Below the pieces are notes generated by a model, which did not search any database, was not told where the DNA came from, and worked only from the letters and a program-made list of their open reading frames with translations. Below, piece by piece: positions 1 to 29,415 of a DNA stretch of 64,000 nt. Each line of letters opens with the position of its first letter. Positions within the stretch are counted from its first letter, which is position 1. Source of the stretch: Aldrovandia affinis (taxonomy: Eukaryota > Chordata > Actinopteri > Notacanthiformes > Halosauridae); assembly GCA_029706075.1 (NCBI GenBank), contig JAINUG010000085.1, positions 2,257,392 to 2,321,391 of the forward strand, given 5' to 3'. A program made the position numbers and the translations under genes.

Positions 1-1252
1 TCCGATTTTGTGTGACACCACTTTCGCGCAGTGGAATGTCCCTTGCACTACATATCTAAATCAGCCTGCAGAAATCAATTTGCATTCAAAACAGTGCTGA
101 GGTATGCTCACTAGTTGCCAAAAAGCCTTGGAATTCTTCGATATCGTGTTGCTGATTCAGAGACGCGGCTGAGGAAATCCATTGTAGTTAATATTATTGG
201 TGATGGGGTTGTTTTGCTCTTAAGCAATAGAGCAGCAAAGATGGCTTCTTGAGAATTTACAGCATGCACTTATCAGGTTTAGTCTTACTCGTCTTTTAAG
301 TGACAAACATGAGTAAATATTTGGTCTGGTGACTGTAAACACAGCTGTTATGATTTTATTTTCAAACTCCATCTGTCTTTTCTCTCATTTTTTTTTTTTC
401 TTCTTTCCTCCCCCCCTCCCTCAATTGAAATTCAAGATTAGGATTAGTGGTGTCCAAAAATACCATCGCATGATGTGGTTGTTAATTAAGGCGTGTCACG
501 TGTGACCAAATTTCACAGCGACTCCCAACCACTCCACTACTAATGCTGATCTCCCTGGTGTGCTGAGCACTGATCGGACTGTGGCAGAGGGGACAAAGAG
601 GCCAGGGAGCAGTTCGGAATGTGACTGCTGTCTCTCTCTTCGTCGGTCCGCCCAGGCTCGGGACAGATGCTTCATTTTTCTGATCTGAGAAACGGGATGA
701 TAATCCGCGAATGACAACACGAGATATTTATAGGCCGTCCCCTTTACGCTGCCCTCACTCACTCTGCTTCGCTCTCCATTTGCTCACGCTGCAATGCGTT
801 ATTCACTGGCCCTCTCCTGTGAGGCTCCTTTCCAGCCTTGTGTGGATCACCACAAAAACAAAAAAATTATCACGGAAAAACGTGTCACAAGTTCAAGTAT
901 GCAGAAGTTTTTCTCTTGGCAAAGTCCAAAATTCAAGTCATGTCTGTTTTGTTTTGCAAAAATTGTAATGCCCTGAATGCTGCTGTACTGTGCTGTGCTG
1001 TACAGTGTCAGTGTTAATAAGATCTGATCGAAAATGATGAGCCTTCCTTTTTCACTGTACCGGTCTGGCTATGTTTCAGCACACATCCTTGTGTTGTTGA
1101 AAGCCAAGCTTTGTGTGCTGTTGTGAGAAACGCTGCAGCAGTCACAGCATGTGACCACTGGAGCTCAGGTGACCTAATGCTGCAGTGTGGAGCCCCTGCA
1201 GTTCTGCACTGGCCCTGACCTCCATTGTTTGTGTGTGTGTTCATGAACGCAG
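1..1252 (+). other. cep170b intron (3' portion)
   Basis: Sequence left of the first visible exon. It holds a T/C-rich run (388-422) and GC-richer patches, but I see no exon, RNA gene or recognisable repeat. It ends at the acceptor AG 1251-1252. Confidence 0.7.
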
Positions 1253-17793
<16,541 letters not shown>

Positions 17794-20700
17794 TCCTTCA
17801 AGCACGTCGCCCCCTGGTGGCGGCTGCCGCTGCTGCTATTTCGCAATCAGTGTGTACAGTGTCAACATGATGTGTCTGTTATGTGTGGGTGGGGTGGGGA
17901 TGTATTGCTGATAAATTGCACAACAAAGGTAAACTAGACAATGCAAAATATGAAGTTTGCTTGCTCTCCTGTCTGTAAGTCTTGTTCATTTTAATGTAAA
18001 TCCACTTTATCTCTGCGGAGCAGCGTCTAGGTATTCAGCACTTATGCCAGATTGTGCCAAGGAGCAATGGGGGATGGGAGGTCCCCGTCAGCAAGTCTTT
18101 GTCCCGTACCTGCTTTGTTTTCACATTGGGATTCAGAAAAGAAATATCACTGGTTGTTATTTTAGTGTTCATTCACTGTTTGGATTGCTACAAGGGTTAG
18201 GCTTCACAGAAATGATGTTGGGTATATCACATATGATGGAACACTCTCCCAAGCCTGTTGAACTGGAAATGGTTATTGGGTCTTATTTCGCGGGGGGGTA
18301 CACAGAAACTGTGTTTCACAGGGTACTACTGTCCTATTAAAGAATGTCAAAGAAGCTACCTAATTGTACATTGCAGGCCCACATTTGTTTAGATATGTAT
18401 TCCTGTTTGCACAATGGCAGAAAGATGGTGTTGGTGCCATGCAGATTAATGCTGGGAAACGTACTTACCTGACTACCCTCAGTGAGCAGGGGTCTAATGA
18501 TTTTTAGTGTTTTTGGAGTTTGTACTGTAATATGTATTGGGATAGATGCATCTGATTGTATAATATTGTAAAGCACAGTGAATTGGCATTATACTGCAGA
18601 TAGAAATTATATTTGAGATGGTAGGAAAATTGCCTACATTTCATTAGTCCTCACACTTTTGACTCATTGTAGCTTTGGAGCTGAGATGGAGAAGAATGCT
18701 TTGATTTTCTGGTTGAATCCAGAAAACACAGAAAGCATAAATGTACTTGAAGACAGCGTGGCTATTACGGCTATTGCTTGAAAACGCATCCTGCCTTGCA
18801 TTTAGAAACATGTCTATACCCATTTTAATGCTCCATTGAATGCAGATACCCAGACTTTTGCTCGTCCAGAGTTGCCTGGCCCCTTAGCTGAAGAAGGAGG
18901 CCTTCCCGATCGCTGTGCTCCGTAGTGTCTTTGATCCATGTCACGGTTAGTTTTAAGTTCAGCCAACCATCCATCCTTGTAAGGTTCCCCCAGTTTTATG
19001 TAGACTGCTGTACAAGACAATGAACCAGCACCTGTTCAGAATTTAGATGTCAGAGTTGAGTCCTTGTGAAAGTTATGTTCCATTCAGTTGTCACTTGATA
19101 TAATCCATACTGTATCTATTACGTATGAGGCTTGCAAGTTGCAGCTTTGAATCCTGACGGGACAGATTTGCTTTGAATCTCTGTAGGGGCTTTTGATGAG
19201 TTCAGCTATTTGGCTCAACATGTTTAAGCTTTAAAACGGGGTAGTACACCACTTGGCTTGTACCTTACCTACTCGCGCGGTAAAATTAATTTGTGTCATC
19301 TGTAGCTTAAGATGCAATACTTTTGTTTCTGTGCTCCTCAGTGTACTTGGTTATCGATAAGATGCATCATCATCGCACAAAGCCAAAGAGCACCATTTTG
19401 TAATCTCTACATTCGCCTGAATGCACAATCCATTTGTCGTCAATCCCCATGAATACTCTACTGATTTGCTCAAGTGAAACTCTGTTGAAACCCTGCAGTC
19501 TAAAGTGTGAATCAGGGAGGAAGCTTCAGTTTCAGCAGTGCTTTTAAAGTGAGGCCTGTTGGTCTGTTCTCTCCCACGTTGGTTTTCTGGAGGGACACAC
19601 ACACACCTGGGTCCAAACAAAGAACAGAGGAACCTGGCTGTATGCAATCACTGAGAGCATTCCTTCTCTTCTCCTCTGTGTGATATACTGTGCGCACATA
19701 TAAAGAGCTTATATTTCCCTTTGTCTGCACTGCGAGCATGCCACTGTGTCCCTTCTAGGTGTTACGTACTGAAGCGGTTGGCTTCTCCTTTGGAAAGGCG
19801 AACAAGATACAAGATACATATTTAAAAAAAGATTGAATGCGATACATTCTGTTGAAATAAAGGAACAAAAGATCTTCCAGACTACTTTGTGACAATGCAC
19901 ATGAACCATAGCTAGTTTACTGAGGTAAGACCTTGGGATAGTTCACCACATGTGCACTTTTCATTTGTGTGACACCTCACTGTCGCACTAGTTACTGAAT
20001 GAATTAAACATTAAAACGGTACATTGAAACGGATTGGGAAAATGTCACCCTTGCACTGTTGTAAAGCTTAAAAGCCCAGCTGTTTTTAGGATGAATATAT
20101 TAGGTTTCCATATTGCAACTGGTCTTGCACCTTCTGGTTTTTTTTTTTTTTTTTTTTGGTAATAAGGCTGCTGTGGAGTTGTGACATTTTTCTGCCACAA
20201 GCATTCGGGAATGTATTGAAGTTTCTGTTCTGAATCGCTGGCCTGTGTGGAGCCCCTGTGCTCAATTTGTATGTGCACTTCTGATTGGCTGTGACACTGA
20301 TGATCCAACAACTTCTGCTGCTAATGTCTGATGTCCTCACTGGGCAAGTTTATTTTTTCTCCTCGGCATGCAAGTCAAGTTTATACTATACAAAACAATA
20401 GAAGAGGGAAACGGACTCAAAGCATCATTGCAATTCTGTATATCACACCAATCTGTTCAATGTTATGACTACTTCCTGTTTAGTCACCATTTCCCTGGTC
20501 TTTGCTTTAATTGTTATATTTTCCACAAAAGTTGTAATTTATTTAATGTTAAGTTCTTCCAGATATTGTTTTTTCATTGATATTTTTTGAGAATTATGTC
20601 TTGAAGATGGTTATACATATAATTTTATGCATAATTTAGAAACCACCATTTTACCAATTTTTGATTTTTAATAAATGTATCTCAATCATAGACTTCTATC
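17794..20700 (+). other. cep170b 3'UTR (probable) with AATAAA at 20670-20675
   Basis: No coding exon follows the cep170b stop codon. The next 2.9 kb is AT-rich single-copy-looking sequence ending near a canonical AATAAA, followed by a T/G-rich stretch. A long 3'UTR is usual for this gene. A poly-T run at 20140-20158 is the only simple repeat. The true cleavage site is inferred. Confidence 0.55.
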
Positions 20701-21374
20701 GTGTGTCTTCTTTAACATGGATGATGTTCATTACTGCTTTAAAAAATGTGATCTGAATTGTGCGCCACACAGAGTCCTGAAGTGAATATAGAAGCACCTT
20801 TTTAGGCATGATGAATGTATCCCAGAAAAACTGACTGGTTTCCACTACCCTTTAATTTGACTTACACCCTTACATCTTGCCCTCACTGTGACTCTAACCT
20901 AACCTTGACCTTTTACTAATCTAACCTTTAACGTTAGCCTTGTGATCGAAAGATCAGTCATGCATTACATATCCACATAATTGTGTTGGCATATTTAGTG
21001 CATTAGGATTTTTCTGACCCTTAAGTCTTTCTAAAAGAGTGATATGCACTCACGTAGTGCACACAGTTTGTATCAATGTTCAAGAGTTGTCATTTTCTCC
21101 ACTCAAGCTCATCTTAATGAAAGAGAGGGGACACACAAATTAACAAGGTTTAGACAACTGTGGAACAGACTGAAGAATACATAAATCCGCACACTGTTCC
21201 CTCCTTGTGTTTAATATCCAAACAGAAACATTTTCAATGTAAAAATAAAGCCAGGTTACTCACGTATACAAAGCTAAACCTCTGGCAGTTTACCGCTTAC
21301 CTTTGTACCACGTCAGGTTATTCACTGGACTTGAACTGCTTAACTTTCAGTAAAAACTGGAAAATGGGGGTGTT

Positions 21375-21399
21375 ATAAAACTTTTGACTGGTAGTGTAG
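21375..21399. repeat. Tc1-type inverted-repeat end, solo fragment
   Basis: TATAAAACTTTTGACTGGTA then GTGTAG resembles the conserved outer end of many fish Tc1 elements (reverse complement begins CTACACTACCAGTCAAAAG). No matching second end was found nearby. Confidence 0.5.
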
Positions 21400-21768
21400 G
21401 TAAAAACTAATTTTCAGATGAACCTACTAAAATAAGAAGAAGCCAAATAGCAGAACTCGGGAAACAGAAACAGGAACTAAATACTGTATGCTAATTTAAG
21501 ACTCCATCCTAACATCTAACATTTTGAGGACCGAGTGAGGAGGTGAGGTTGTTAAGTTATTTTGTTTAACTTATGTTGAGGACGAAGCCTGCATTTTTAC
21601 TGGCAAAATCTGCAACATTTTAGTATTTACCATGTACTAGTCATGTTCTGCTCCTTGTAAATGTTTGGTATACCATATCTTTGATAATGATGTAATCTTT
21701 ACTTTGTTATAATACTGGGATCTTTACTTAGTTCCATTTCAACACCAATACTTCTACTTTGTTGGTGT

Positions 21769-21772
<4 letters not shown>

Positions 21773-21799
<27 letters not shown>
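21773..21799. repeat. (AT)n microsatellite
   Basis: About 13 TA/AT dinucleotides in a row, upstream of pld4. Confidence 0.9.
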
Positions 21800-21804
<5 letters not shown>

Positions 21805-21966
21805 TATATGTATATGTTTATTAAAGGTTATATAAGTATGCTTATTAAAAATTGTAATTGATGTGCATAAACGGAAAAAAACTAACCATGATATTTAATT
21901 ATAGAAGTGCTTAAAATGCCTTTTTTCTGAATTTCTTCTATGTAACAGGGACAAAAAAAGGCAAGA

Positions 21967-24900
21967 ATGTCCTCACCATATAAGGCTTTACATGACAATT
22001 ACATTGCCAATCGATGGGTAAGATTAACACAACCACAAATCGCAAATCTTTCCTCAACATTGCACTGTAGATTTAATTTGGCCTTGGATTTAATTCTACT
22101 GTTTATTTGTTCATTCACAATACCATTTTACAATGTGTGCTTATTTACATTTGTAGCATTAATTCCGTTCATGAATGCTATTCGCTTGTGTTCTCAGAGC
22201 GTTGGCAAGCTTGCGCCTCTGGCCCTCACAGTGGGCTGTTTGATCGCATTGGGTTTTCTCCTCTCCATCCCTCTATTGGAGAGGTCCACAACTAAAGTAA
22301 ACCAAGGGCTTGGAGACCATGAAGACATCAAGATGGAAGGGAATGCACGGCCTGTTTCTGAAGAGCAGTGCAGGTGAGAGGGAAAAGGGTCAGAAAGAAA
22401 TTCAATTCTGTCTTCTACATTTACATTTTACATTTACATTTTAAGCATTTAGCAGACGCTCTTATCCAGAGCAACTTACAAGATGTGCATTAATACATGG
22501 TAGGAACAAACATAGTTTGCGTAGAGATCAGTGCAGTAATACAGCGATAGACATCGTTGCAGGCAGCTGCATACCTCCCCTTTAACACTGGGAAGGAAAA
22601 GGTTAGTACATTTCTTTAATTTTATTTTGTTTTTTTGGAGTAAGCAAGGATACATATTCAAAAAGTATTGAACAAGTAGGCAGTGGTGATAACAATTGGC
22701 TAGATGTACAGAATTCAGTGGTAGTGGAGTCTGAAAAGGTGGGTTTTGGGTTGGGTGGGTCCCTAACCCTATGTTATGTTTTGGTTTTACAGAAATGTCT
22801 ATGTACCACGTTTGTTTGGTTTCCTAAGCAACCATAGAAGAATATCAGGCCGCTCAATGTGATTTTGTTCTGATGTATCTTGATGCTGTCTTTTTTGCCA
22901 TTTAACATGTCTAAAAACAAGGGTTTGTCACAGGTGAGCACACAATATAACACTGTGAACTCTGCAGGTTGGTTCTTACCGAGAGTATTCCTATCCATAT
23001 GAAGTATGATGCCAATGCCACCTTTGGAACTCCCCTGTACGAGGCCTGGAAAGACCTCCTTGCCGTGGCAACCGAGGAGGTCGATGTATCTTCTTACTAC
23101 TGGACCTTTACCGGTGATGACATCAAGGTCAAGTCTTCCACTGACTTACCTGTAGGTGAAAATAAGGCTTCAGAAAATATGTTTTGCATCACAGCTTCCC
23201 CAATAATCAGTTTTTTCTTAATCAATTAATAGTATATGAGACATTTAAGTTCATGCAGTTAACGTTGTTTTCTTTCTGGCCTTGTGTCCGTGAAAGGGAA
23301 GGGACATACTGAAGTTGTTTGGGGACCTGCCGCTGAGGAATGTGTCAGTGCGTGTGGCCACCAGTATTCCCTCTGTGGCATCAAACTCCACAGATCTGAA
23401 GGTTCTGCAGAAAAAAGGTCAGGACCCACCTTGCATGCCTTATCTAGGCGGCCATATAGGTGGCAGTGTTAGCATAATGGTTAAGGAACTGGGCTTGTAA
23501 CGCAAAGGTTGCAGGTTCGATCCCAGGTGGGGCACTGCCGTTGTACCCTTGAGCAAGGTACTTAACCTGAATTGCTTCAGTAAAAATATCCAGCTGTATA
23601 AATGGATTGTAGAGCGTCTGCTAAATGCCTGTAATGTAATGTAATGTTATCTATAGCACCCGTTGTTAAATCAGTCTGTTATGCAATAATATCCTCTTTC
23701 GTACTGATAGGGGTCGATGTAAAGAAGGTGAATTTCGGGCATTTAACAAACGGTATTCTCCACACCAAGATCTGGATCATAGACATGAAACATATTTACA
23801 TTGGAAGTGCCAACATGGACTGGAGATCTCTAACACAGGTATTGGTCCAGAACATGTTTAACTGCTAAATATCTGCATTTAAAAGCATGACATTTTATCA
23901 TTCCTACATAACCATATTTTACCTTTGAATCTAAGGTGAAAGAACTTGGAGTGGTTATATACAACTGCTCCCAATTGGCTGAGGACGTCCATAAGATCTT
24001 CCAGTCATACTGGGCTCTTGGCCATCACAATGCCACTATCCCGGACCCCTGGCCCAGTGACTTTGACACCACCATCAACAGAGAGCACCCCCTGCTGGTG
24101 AATTTAAATGGTATTGCCAGCAGGATCTACATCTCTGTGAGTTGCTTCTGTTTCACTTCTCCTTCCTACAGTTTCATGTTTCTCAGGTGCTTTGTATTTA
24201 CAGTACGTGTAACTGTTGCTCTTTGAATTACTCACAACCAGTTCGAGGGAAGTCCATACAATTAATCTACAGTCAAATACTGTGAAATTGCAGAGCATGG
24301 TCAGAATGGTGTGTACAGTACTTTGTGTTTTGGTCCTTGTGTATCAGGAAGGTGTATCAGGAAGCCTCTGCTCTCTCTTAGGGTTCCCCTCCGTCTTTCT
24401 GCCCTGCTGGTAGAACTAAGGATTTGGATGCCATTCTTTATGCTATCGAGGAGGCAGAGCAATTTATTGACGTGGCTGTCATGGAGTACTTCCCAACCTC
24501 TCGTTACAAACGTCCCCGAATGTGAGTCTGTCTGTGACGGTCAAAGTAATGTACGGTATGCACTAAACTAATGTGGTGATTATGGTGGATTGTTTTGGGG
24601 GGTTTTGAGTTTGTGTGAGCTGTGACATTTTTTCTGGAATTTTATTGTCATGGTATAACAAGATATTGAATTCCATCGTGCTAAAAACTTGAAGCCTTGG
24701 AGCATTGAAAAATATCCTTTCAAATATTTAGCCTATTTGTCCGTTTTAAGAATGATTTTTCCGTTTTTGTCGTCATAATATATAAATATTTTCAGCTTCT
24801 GCAGCATTGTCATATTGCAGTTTTTATAATGTATGCGCAGTAAGACTAGATTGAAAATGTGTCGTCAACCTTCCAGGGACCATTTTTGCATTGCATTGCA

Positions 24901-25817
24901 TTCATTCAAATTACATGCATTAATTTCGCTAGTTTGAATTTTTTTCCTTAGGTACTGGCCTGCTATCGAGGATGCGCTGAAGCGGTCGGCTTTTGAGCAC
25001 CATGTTTCAATCCGCCTCCTGATCAGCTGTGGACAAAACACAGACCCTGCCATGCTGCCCTTCCTCCGGTCCCTCAATGCTCTGCACCAGTCCGCTGGAA
25101 GCATCAGCATTGAAGTGGTACTCCCAAGACATTTGACTCCCTTTCATATTTCCCCCAAATTCCCCAATTTGTTCTTGCTTCGAATAACAGTGCATCACCT
25201 GTGTGAAATCTGGTGGGGTCGAGATGAAACACAAATGCCCATCTCTTCAGTGCTGTATGTATATTTCTTAAACCTGCACTCTTTTTCCAGAAAGTCTTTA
25301 TAGTGCCAGTGGGTAACCAATCAAGTATCCCCTACTCCAGAGTGAACCACAATAAGTTCATGGTGACGGATAAAGTGGCATATATTGGTAAGGAAGCCAT
25401 TGCAATGGAGATCTCCACTTCATCTTTCTTTTAAGATTATTTAGGTTCATTTACTATTACTCCCAAAATGTTGAACTTACTGTATATCTCCCTAAATGTA
25501 AATTAAACAAACCGTCACAATCCCAGGTGTAAGGTTTATGGGACTGCACAGAGTAATGACTCGGTGTCCTGATCCGTTCTCCATTCAATACAGGAACATC
25601 TAACTGGTCAGCCGACTACTTCAACACAACAGCAGGGGTGGGGCTCGTGGTGCAGCAGGATGCCAATCACCCAAGCCTGGTGGAGCAGACACTTCAGAAG
25701 CAGCTGAGAGGGGTGTTTGAGAGGGACTGGCACTCTCAGTTCACCGTGGCTCTGTCTGACCTGGGCCACCATCCCGACTGCACATTCGCTGAAAGACGGG
25801 GAGACGCTGCTTTGTGA
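21967..25817 (+). CDS. pld4: PLD4, phospholipase D family 5'-3' exonuclease
   Basis: Exons 21967-22017, 22198-22373, 22968-23151, 23297-23417, 23711-23838, 23936-24136, 24382-24521, 24952-25117, 25291-25387, 25594-25817: 1,488 nt, 495 aa, all phases consistent. A short cytosolic N-terminus is followed by one membrane segment (about residues 22-44, [18 protein letters not shown]), a type II layout. First HxKxxxxD motif: H195/K197/D202 (LHTKIWIID ... [17 protein letters not shown]). Second: H409/K411/D416 (NHNKFMVTD ... [10 protein letters not shown]). PLD3 and PLD4 lack classic phospholipase activity; in endolysosomes they trim single-stranded nucleic acids from the 5' end and so restrain nucleic-acid-sensing TLRs. 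PLD3 and PLD4 are close; I choose PLD4 because it lies next to cep170b, as in mammals. Intron 1 (180 nt) is open in frame. Intron 24522-24951 holds nothing recognisable. Confidence 0.9.
22374..22967. other. pld4 intron 2 with reverse L2 tail
   Basis: Intron between GT 22374 and AG 22966-22967; contains the inverted LINE 3' end listed at 22418-22610. Confidence 0.8.
22418..22610 (-). mobile_element. L2-type LINE 3' end
   Basis: Read on the minus strand it runs CAGTGTTA ... CTATCGCTGTATTACTGCAC ... TGCACATCTTGTAAGTTGCTC, GAGCGTCTGCTAAATGC and AAAATGTAAATG. The same order of words occurs at 27185-27372 and 61065-61246, the latter attached to a reverse-transcriptase fragment. A 5'-truncated, non-functional copy. 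Confidence 0.8.
23461..23648 (+). mobile_element. tRNA-derived SINE
   Basis: The head resembles a tRNA gene with an A-box-like GTTAGCATAATGGTTAAG and a B box GGTTCGATCCC. The middle reads CCTTGAGCAAGGTACTTAAC, CTGAATTGCTTCAGTAAA, and the tail AGAGCGTCTGCTAAATGCC then (TGTAA)n. The tail words match the L2-type LINE 3' ends in this window, which suggests the SINE uses that LINE's machinery. It lies in pld4 intron 4. Confidence 0.85.
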
Positions 25818-28800
25818 CAACAGGGCTCTTCCAGCGGGGCTCCAAGAGCCCACGTATCATGGACAGAAAGGTTCACAGCAGAATAAAGCAGGAGTTAGGG
25901 CTTTGGGACTGAGCTCACCCAGAAGGGACTGCAGCTTTACTCTTGAGCAATGCATTTTCGACAAATTCTCTTTATTGTCATCAAAACCTTTGTAAATGAC
26001 CAAAAAATTTTATTTGAAATGTATCAAAATGAAGATCAAAATGTATTTGCTATAGTATATTTTTAAAGTTCAGTTGCCACACAGCACTGGACCAAGTATG
26101 CTTTCCAGGGGGGAAATAAAAGGCAGTGAGCCCAGAGCCAACTGGGGAAAAACAAGTATACCTTCATGCTAAACATGCCAGTTTAAATAAGACTCATCCA
26201 TCAGCAATGGATTACTTTGTACTTGATTGCATCTAATGTGGTATCTCTGACTTTGAGCCCTTCAAAGAAAATCATTTTAATTGCAATGAAAATAGAAATT
26301 GTTTTCTATTTGAAAAAATTTCAAATATGCTTGCTTATACTAATAGAGTATGACAAGCTGTAAAGTACTGGGGATACACGCAAAATGCCAACAAAAGGCA
26401 GATACAGTGCTAGAAGCAACACATTTCATCCAAAGACTTCATCAGACTGTATACGTTTACCAGTAGCAGGTGACCTACAGAGCTTTATAACAAACACAAT
26501 TTGGGAACACCAGTCACAGAATGTCATCATACAACAGAGCCTGGCAGGAATGCATCACCCTGTCAGGATCTGTTGTACACGATCTCCTGAACTTATACAG
26601 CCTGATGGAGAAAAAATAAATGTACAGACTTTGGATGAAATGTGTTGCTTATAACAGTGCATTTACCTTTTGTTGCAATTATGCATGTATCCCCAGCACT
26701 TTACAATAGTTGTTATAGTCAATTAAGTAAATATTTTTAAAATGTTTTTTCATTTTTTGCTTTTCTGTTTGAGCACCTTTTCACCATTCTGTGTTGCTCT
26801 TTTTTGTTAATCAACCTTTTTATATTCAACCCAATCATTATATAATGTGAAGTGCACAAATGTTACCACATAAGATATAGGTAAGTATAAAGGAGTTGCT
26901 GATTGGTTTGTTCATCAGGAAGAAGAGGTATACACCCCCCATAACAGGTATTAATAGCCCACTGGCCATCACTGATGTAATATTATTATCACTGTTTTGT
27001 CAAACAAAATGTATTTGTAGCATGTAGAATATTGATATATTTCAGTTCATATCTGTTTATTTACCTACTTTGTTCCATCCAGTTCTAATTATAGACAAAT
27101 ACAAATAAGACATACGTGTATTTCAGAGGCTTGTATATCTTTGTAACAAGAAAAATAAAAATAAAATTCAAAAACACCCCACTAACCTTTTCTTTCCCAG
27201 TGTTACAAGTATGATACGCAGACGCCTGCAATGATGTCTATTGCTGTATTACTGCACTGATCTTGTGCGCTAACTATGATTGTTCTTACCTTGTATTGAT
27301 GCACATCTTGTAAGTCGCTCTGGATAAGAGCGTCTGCTAAATGCTTAAAATGTAAAATGTAAATGTAATGTAACATCTACTGTATTTTTCTTTACTTGTT
27401 GCAAAGAAAAATATATCTTTTAAATAAGTCATATTTTATGACACATGGGGAATGCTTTTGATTAATGGAACATTTAAGGAGGCTCTTAATGCCCTTTGAG
27501 CAGTGGATGTTTAAATACTTTTATTTCTCTCATTCCTCTTGTAAATGAAAACAAATTATGAATAAATGTTTGATCTTTTGTGAAATATTGCATAATTGTG
27601 ATGAAAATGTTCTTGGCTATTTTTGCACAAAGCATTATAATAACACAATACACACAGTGAGTGGGATGATAAGCACTATGTTGTCCTGCAGTGAGAAAAT
27701 GAACAGATACTGACCTGACCAGTGAACTGACTATTCCTTTGTGGGTGAGGCATCAAGTCCCATTCTGCCTTTCAACAGAAGACAACCGCTTCCAACCATT
27801 CACTGAAAGACAAAGGAATATCTTAAATACTTTTATTCTGACAGCACCCATCTCATAGCCAACAATTCACAGCAGTTCAGTGAAAGGTATAAACCTGTAA
27901 AAAGCTTAATTTGCAGGAAGAAGCCTGTAGTCCTTACAGGAGATGAGAGTATTACAGTACATCTGTGATGATCCCATCAATCAGTTAAAGAAGATGGAGC
28001 TGCACATGACCACACTTGTCAGTGGCCCTTATTTCCTCCATTAATTTCACCAATAACAATGTGCAACTCTTATGAAAACAAATTCAACGTTAGAAAAAAC
28101 AGGCAGAAAGAAAAACATTCATTGGGGCAAAATCCCATTTTCATTCAGTGACCTTATATCATGTAGGGACAACACAATTTTGACCAGCATTTGCACTGTA
28201 AGGACTGTAGTTCTTCTGATGATCAGAAGGTGGCAAGCATTTTTTTGTGGGTGATTTTTTAATATGTGTAATTTGTGTAATTTATGTTTTTATATTTTAG
28301 CCTGTGCTGCCACTGGGCAGCTGTCAAATTTATTTGCTCCATTGTTGTTTTTATGTAAACTGTTTTATGTTTTAAAATGTTTTTATATTTTAGAAATCAT
28401 TAACAATAAAATTTATTTGTGATTGTTGTCCAATGGTTTACTGTAGTACTGCTGAGGGCTGGGGGAACGATATTTCGTTTTTTTATGCACGCAAGTGTAC
28501 AAGACAACGACAAATAAAGAAATCTTGGAATCTTGGAAAGCATTGGAATGCCAAATGTGAAAGTGCTAATTCTTGCTATGTTTTTAGAGAAAGAGATTTT
28601 CTTACTTGATTGTTGCAAAGTCAGCAATTCTGAGGTTATTACAAATGCGTCACTACTTTGTTTAGTTGAAGGGCAACATCCCATCGCAATACATAGTCAT
28701 CCAATATGTGATGCGTATGATGAAAGAAGTGGAGGCTGTTCAGTGGTGGCTCTGAATTGTATTTCATGATTACATTCCAGGACACTAGGTGGCGGTATGC

Positions 28801-29038
28801 ATCTTTAAGTTGGTGAATACGTACCAATAAATCTACCGAAGAAGATTCAGGTCAGCTGACCATGAGGTTGACGTAAAAAGGTCAGAGTTGAATTCTTAGC
28901 TTCCTGTGGCAGTACGTGTGCTTATTGATGAATAGTGAGCTAGCTAGCTACCCTCTTTGGCTTAGTTAGCTAGTTCAGAAGCTGAGATCGTAATTTGTAA
29001 AATAGGAGTTCGAGGGATTTGGGCAGTCTGGAAAAACC
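25818..29038. other. pld4 3'UTR and pld4-srp14 intergenic region
   Basis: AATAAA hexamers at 25882-25887 and 26115-26120 are candidate pld4 poly(A) signals. The rest is AT-rich with an L2-type LINE 3' end at 27185-27372. From about 28925 the sequence becomes rich in GCTAGC/TAGCTAG words up to and beyond the srp14 start. No other gene seen. Confidence 0.6.
27185..27372 (+). mobile_element. L2-type LINE 3' end
   Basis: CCTTTTCTTTCCCAGTGTTA ... CTATTGCTGTATTACTGCAC ... TGCACATCTTGTAAGTCGCTC, AAGAGCGTCTGCTAAATGC, then AAAATGTAAA units. Collinear with 61065-61246 and, inverted, with 22418-22610. 5'-truncated. Confidence 0.8.
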
Positions 29039-29415
29039 ATGGTGCTTCTTGAGAATGACTCGGTAAGATATGATGACTAGCTAGGTAGCTAGTATCTAAC
29101 TTGTGTTAGCCACTGGACACCTGGTGAAAGTCTTTCTTCACGGTAGCTTGCTAGCTGGATAGTCAGTGAACGGCGAGAACACTGTCGCTGACCAGGAGGT
29201 TCGCTAGGTAGTTAACTCTCTTGCTAATTTGGTGATTGAACCGACATGGAAAACCAGCTTTACGTCAATGAAGCTGTATGATTCTTAGTACTAGGTCATC
29301 TAAAGATTATCTTGCATGTTGCTAGTTTACTAACTGTATACATTTACGTAGCTACCTAGCTAATCCAGGTCTACAAATACGAATGTGCCCAGCTAGGTAG
29401 CTAATACGATAAGTG
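28925..29415. promoter_or_regulatory. srp14 promoter/first-exon region rich in GCTAGC words
   Basis: About ten occurrences of GCTAGC/AGCTAGG/TAGCTAG-type words surround the srp14 first coding exon (29039-29062). Similar clusters lie at 46390-46850 and 55370-55600, also beside putative first exons. A promoter role is inferred from position only; no TATA box is evident. Confidence 0.4.

Larger units (their letters stand above)
20701..21966. other. cep170b-pld4 intergenic region / possible pld4 5'UTR
   Basis: AT-rich. Contains an old Tc1-type terminal fragment (about 21375-21399, ending GACTGGTAGTGTA) and an (AT)n tract at about 21773-21799. A likely splice acceptor (ATGTAACAG, AG 21947-21948) 18 nt before the pld4 ATG suggests a non-coding first exon upstream, which I could not place. 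Confidence 0.55.

Noticed and set aside
23461-23535. tRNA gene
   Set aside because: A and B boxes are present, but the arms do not pair as a tRNA and it continues into a SINE body with LINE-type tail.
25717-25995. Alternative plus-strand frame in the last pld4 exon
   Set aside because: Out of frame with the conserved PLD4 sequence; the true frame ends at 25817.
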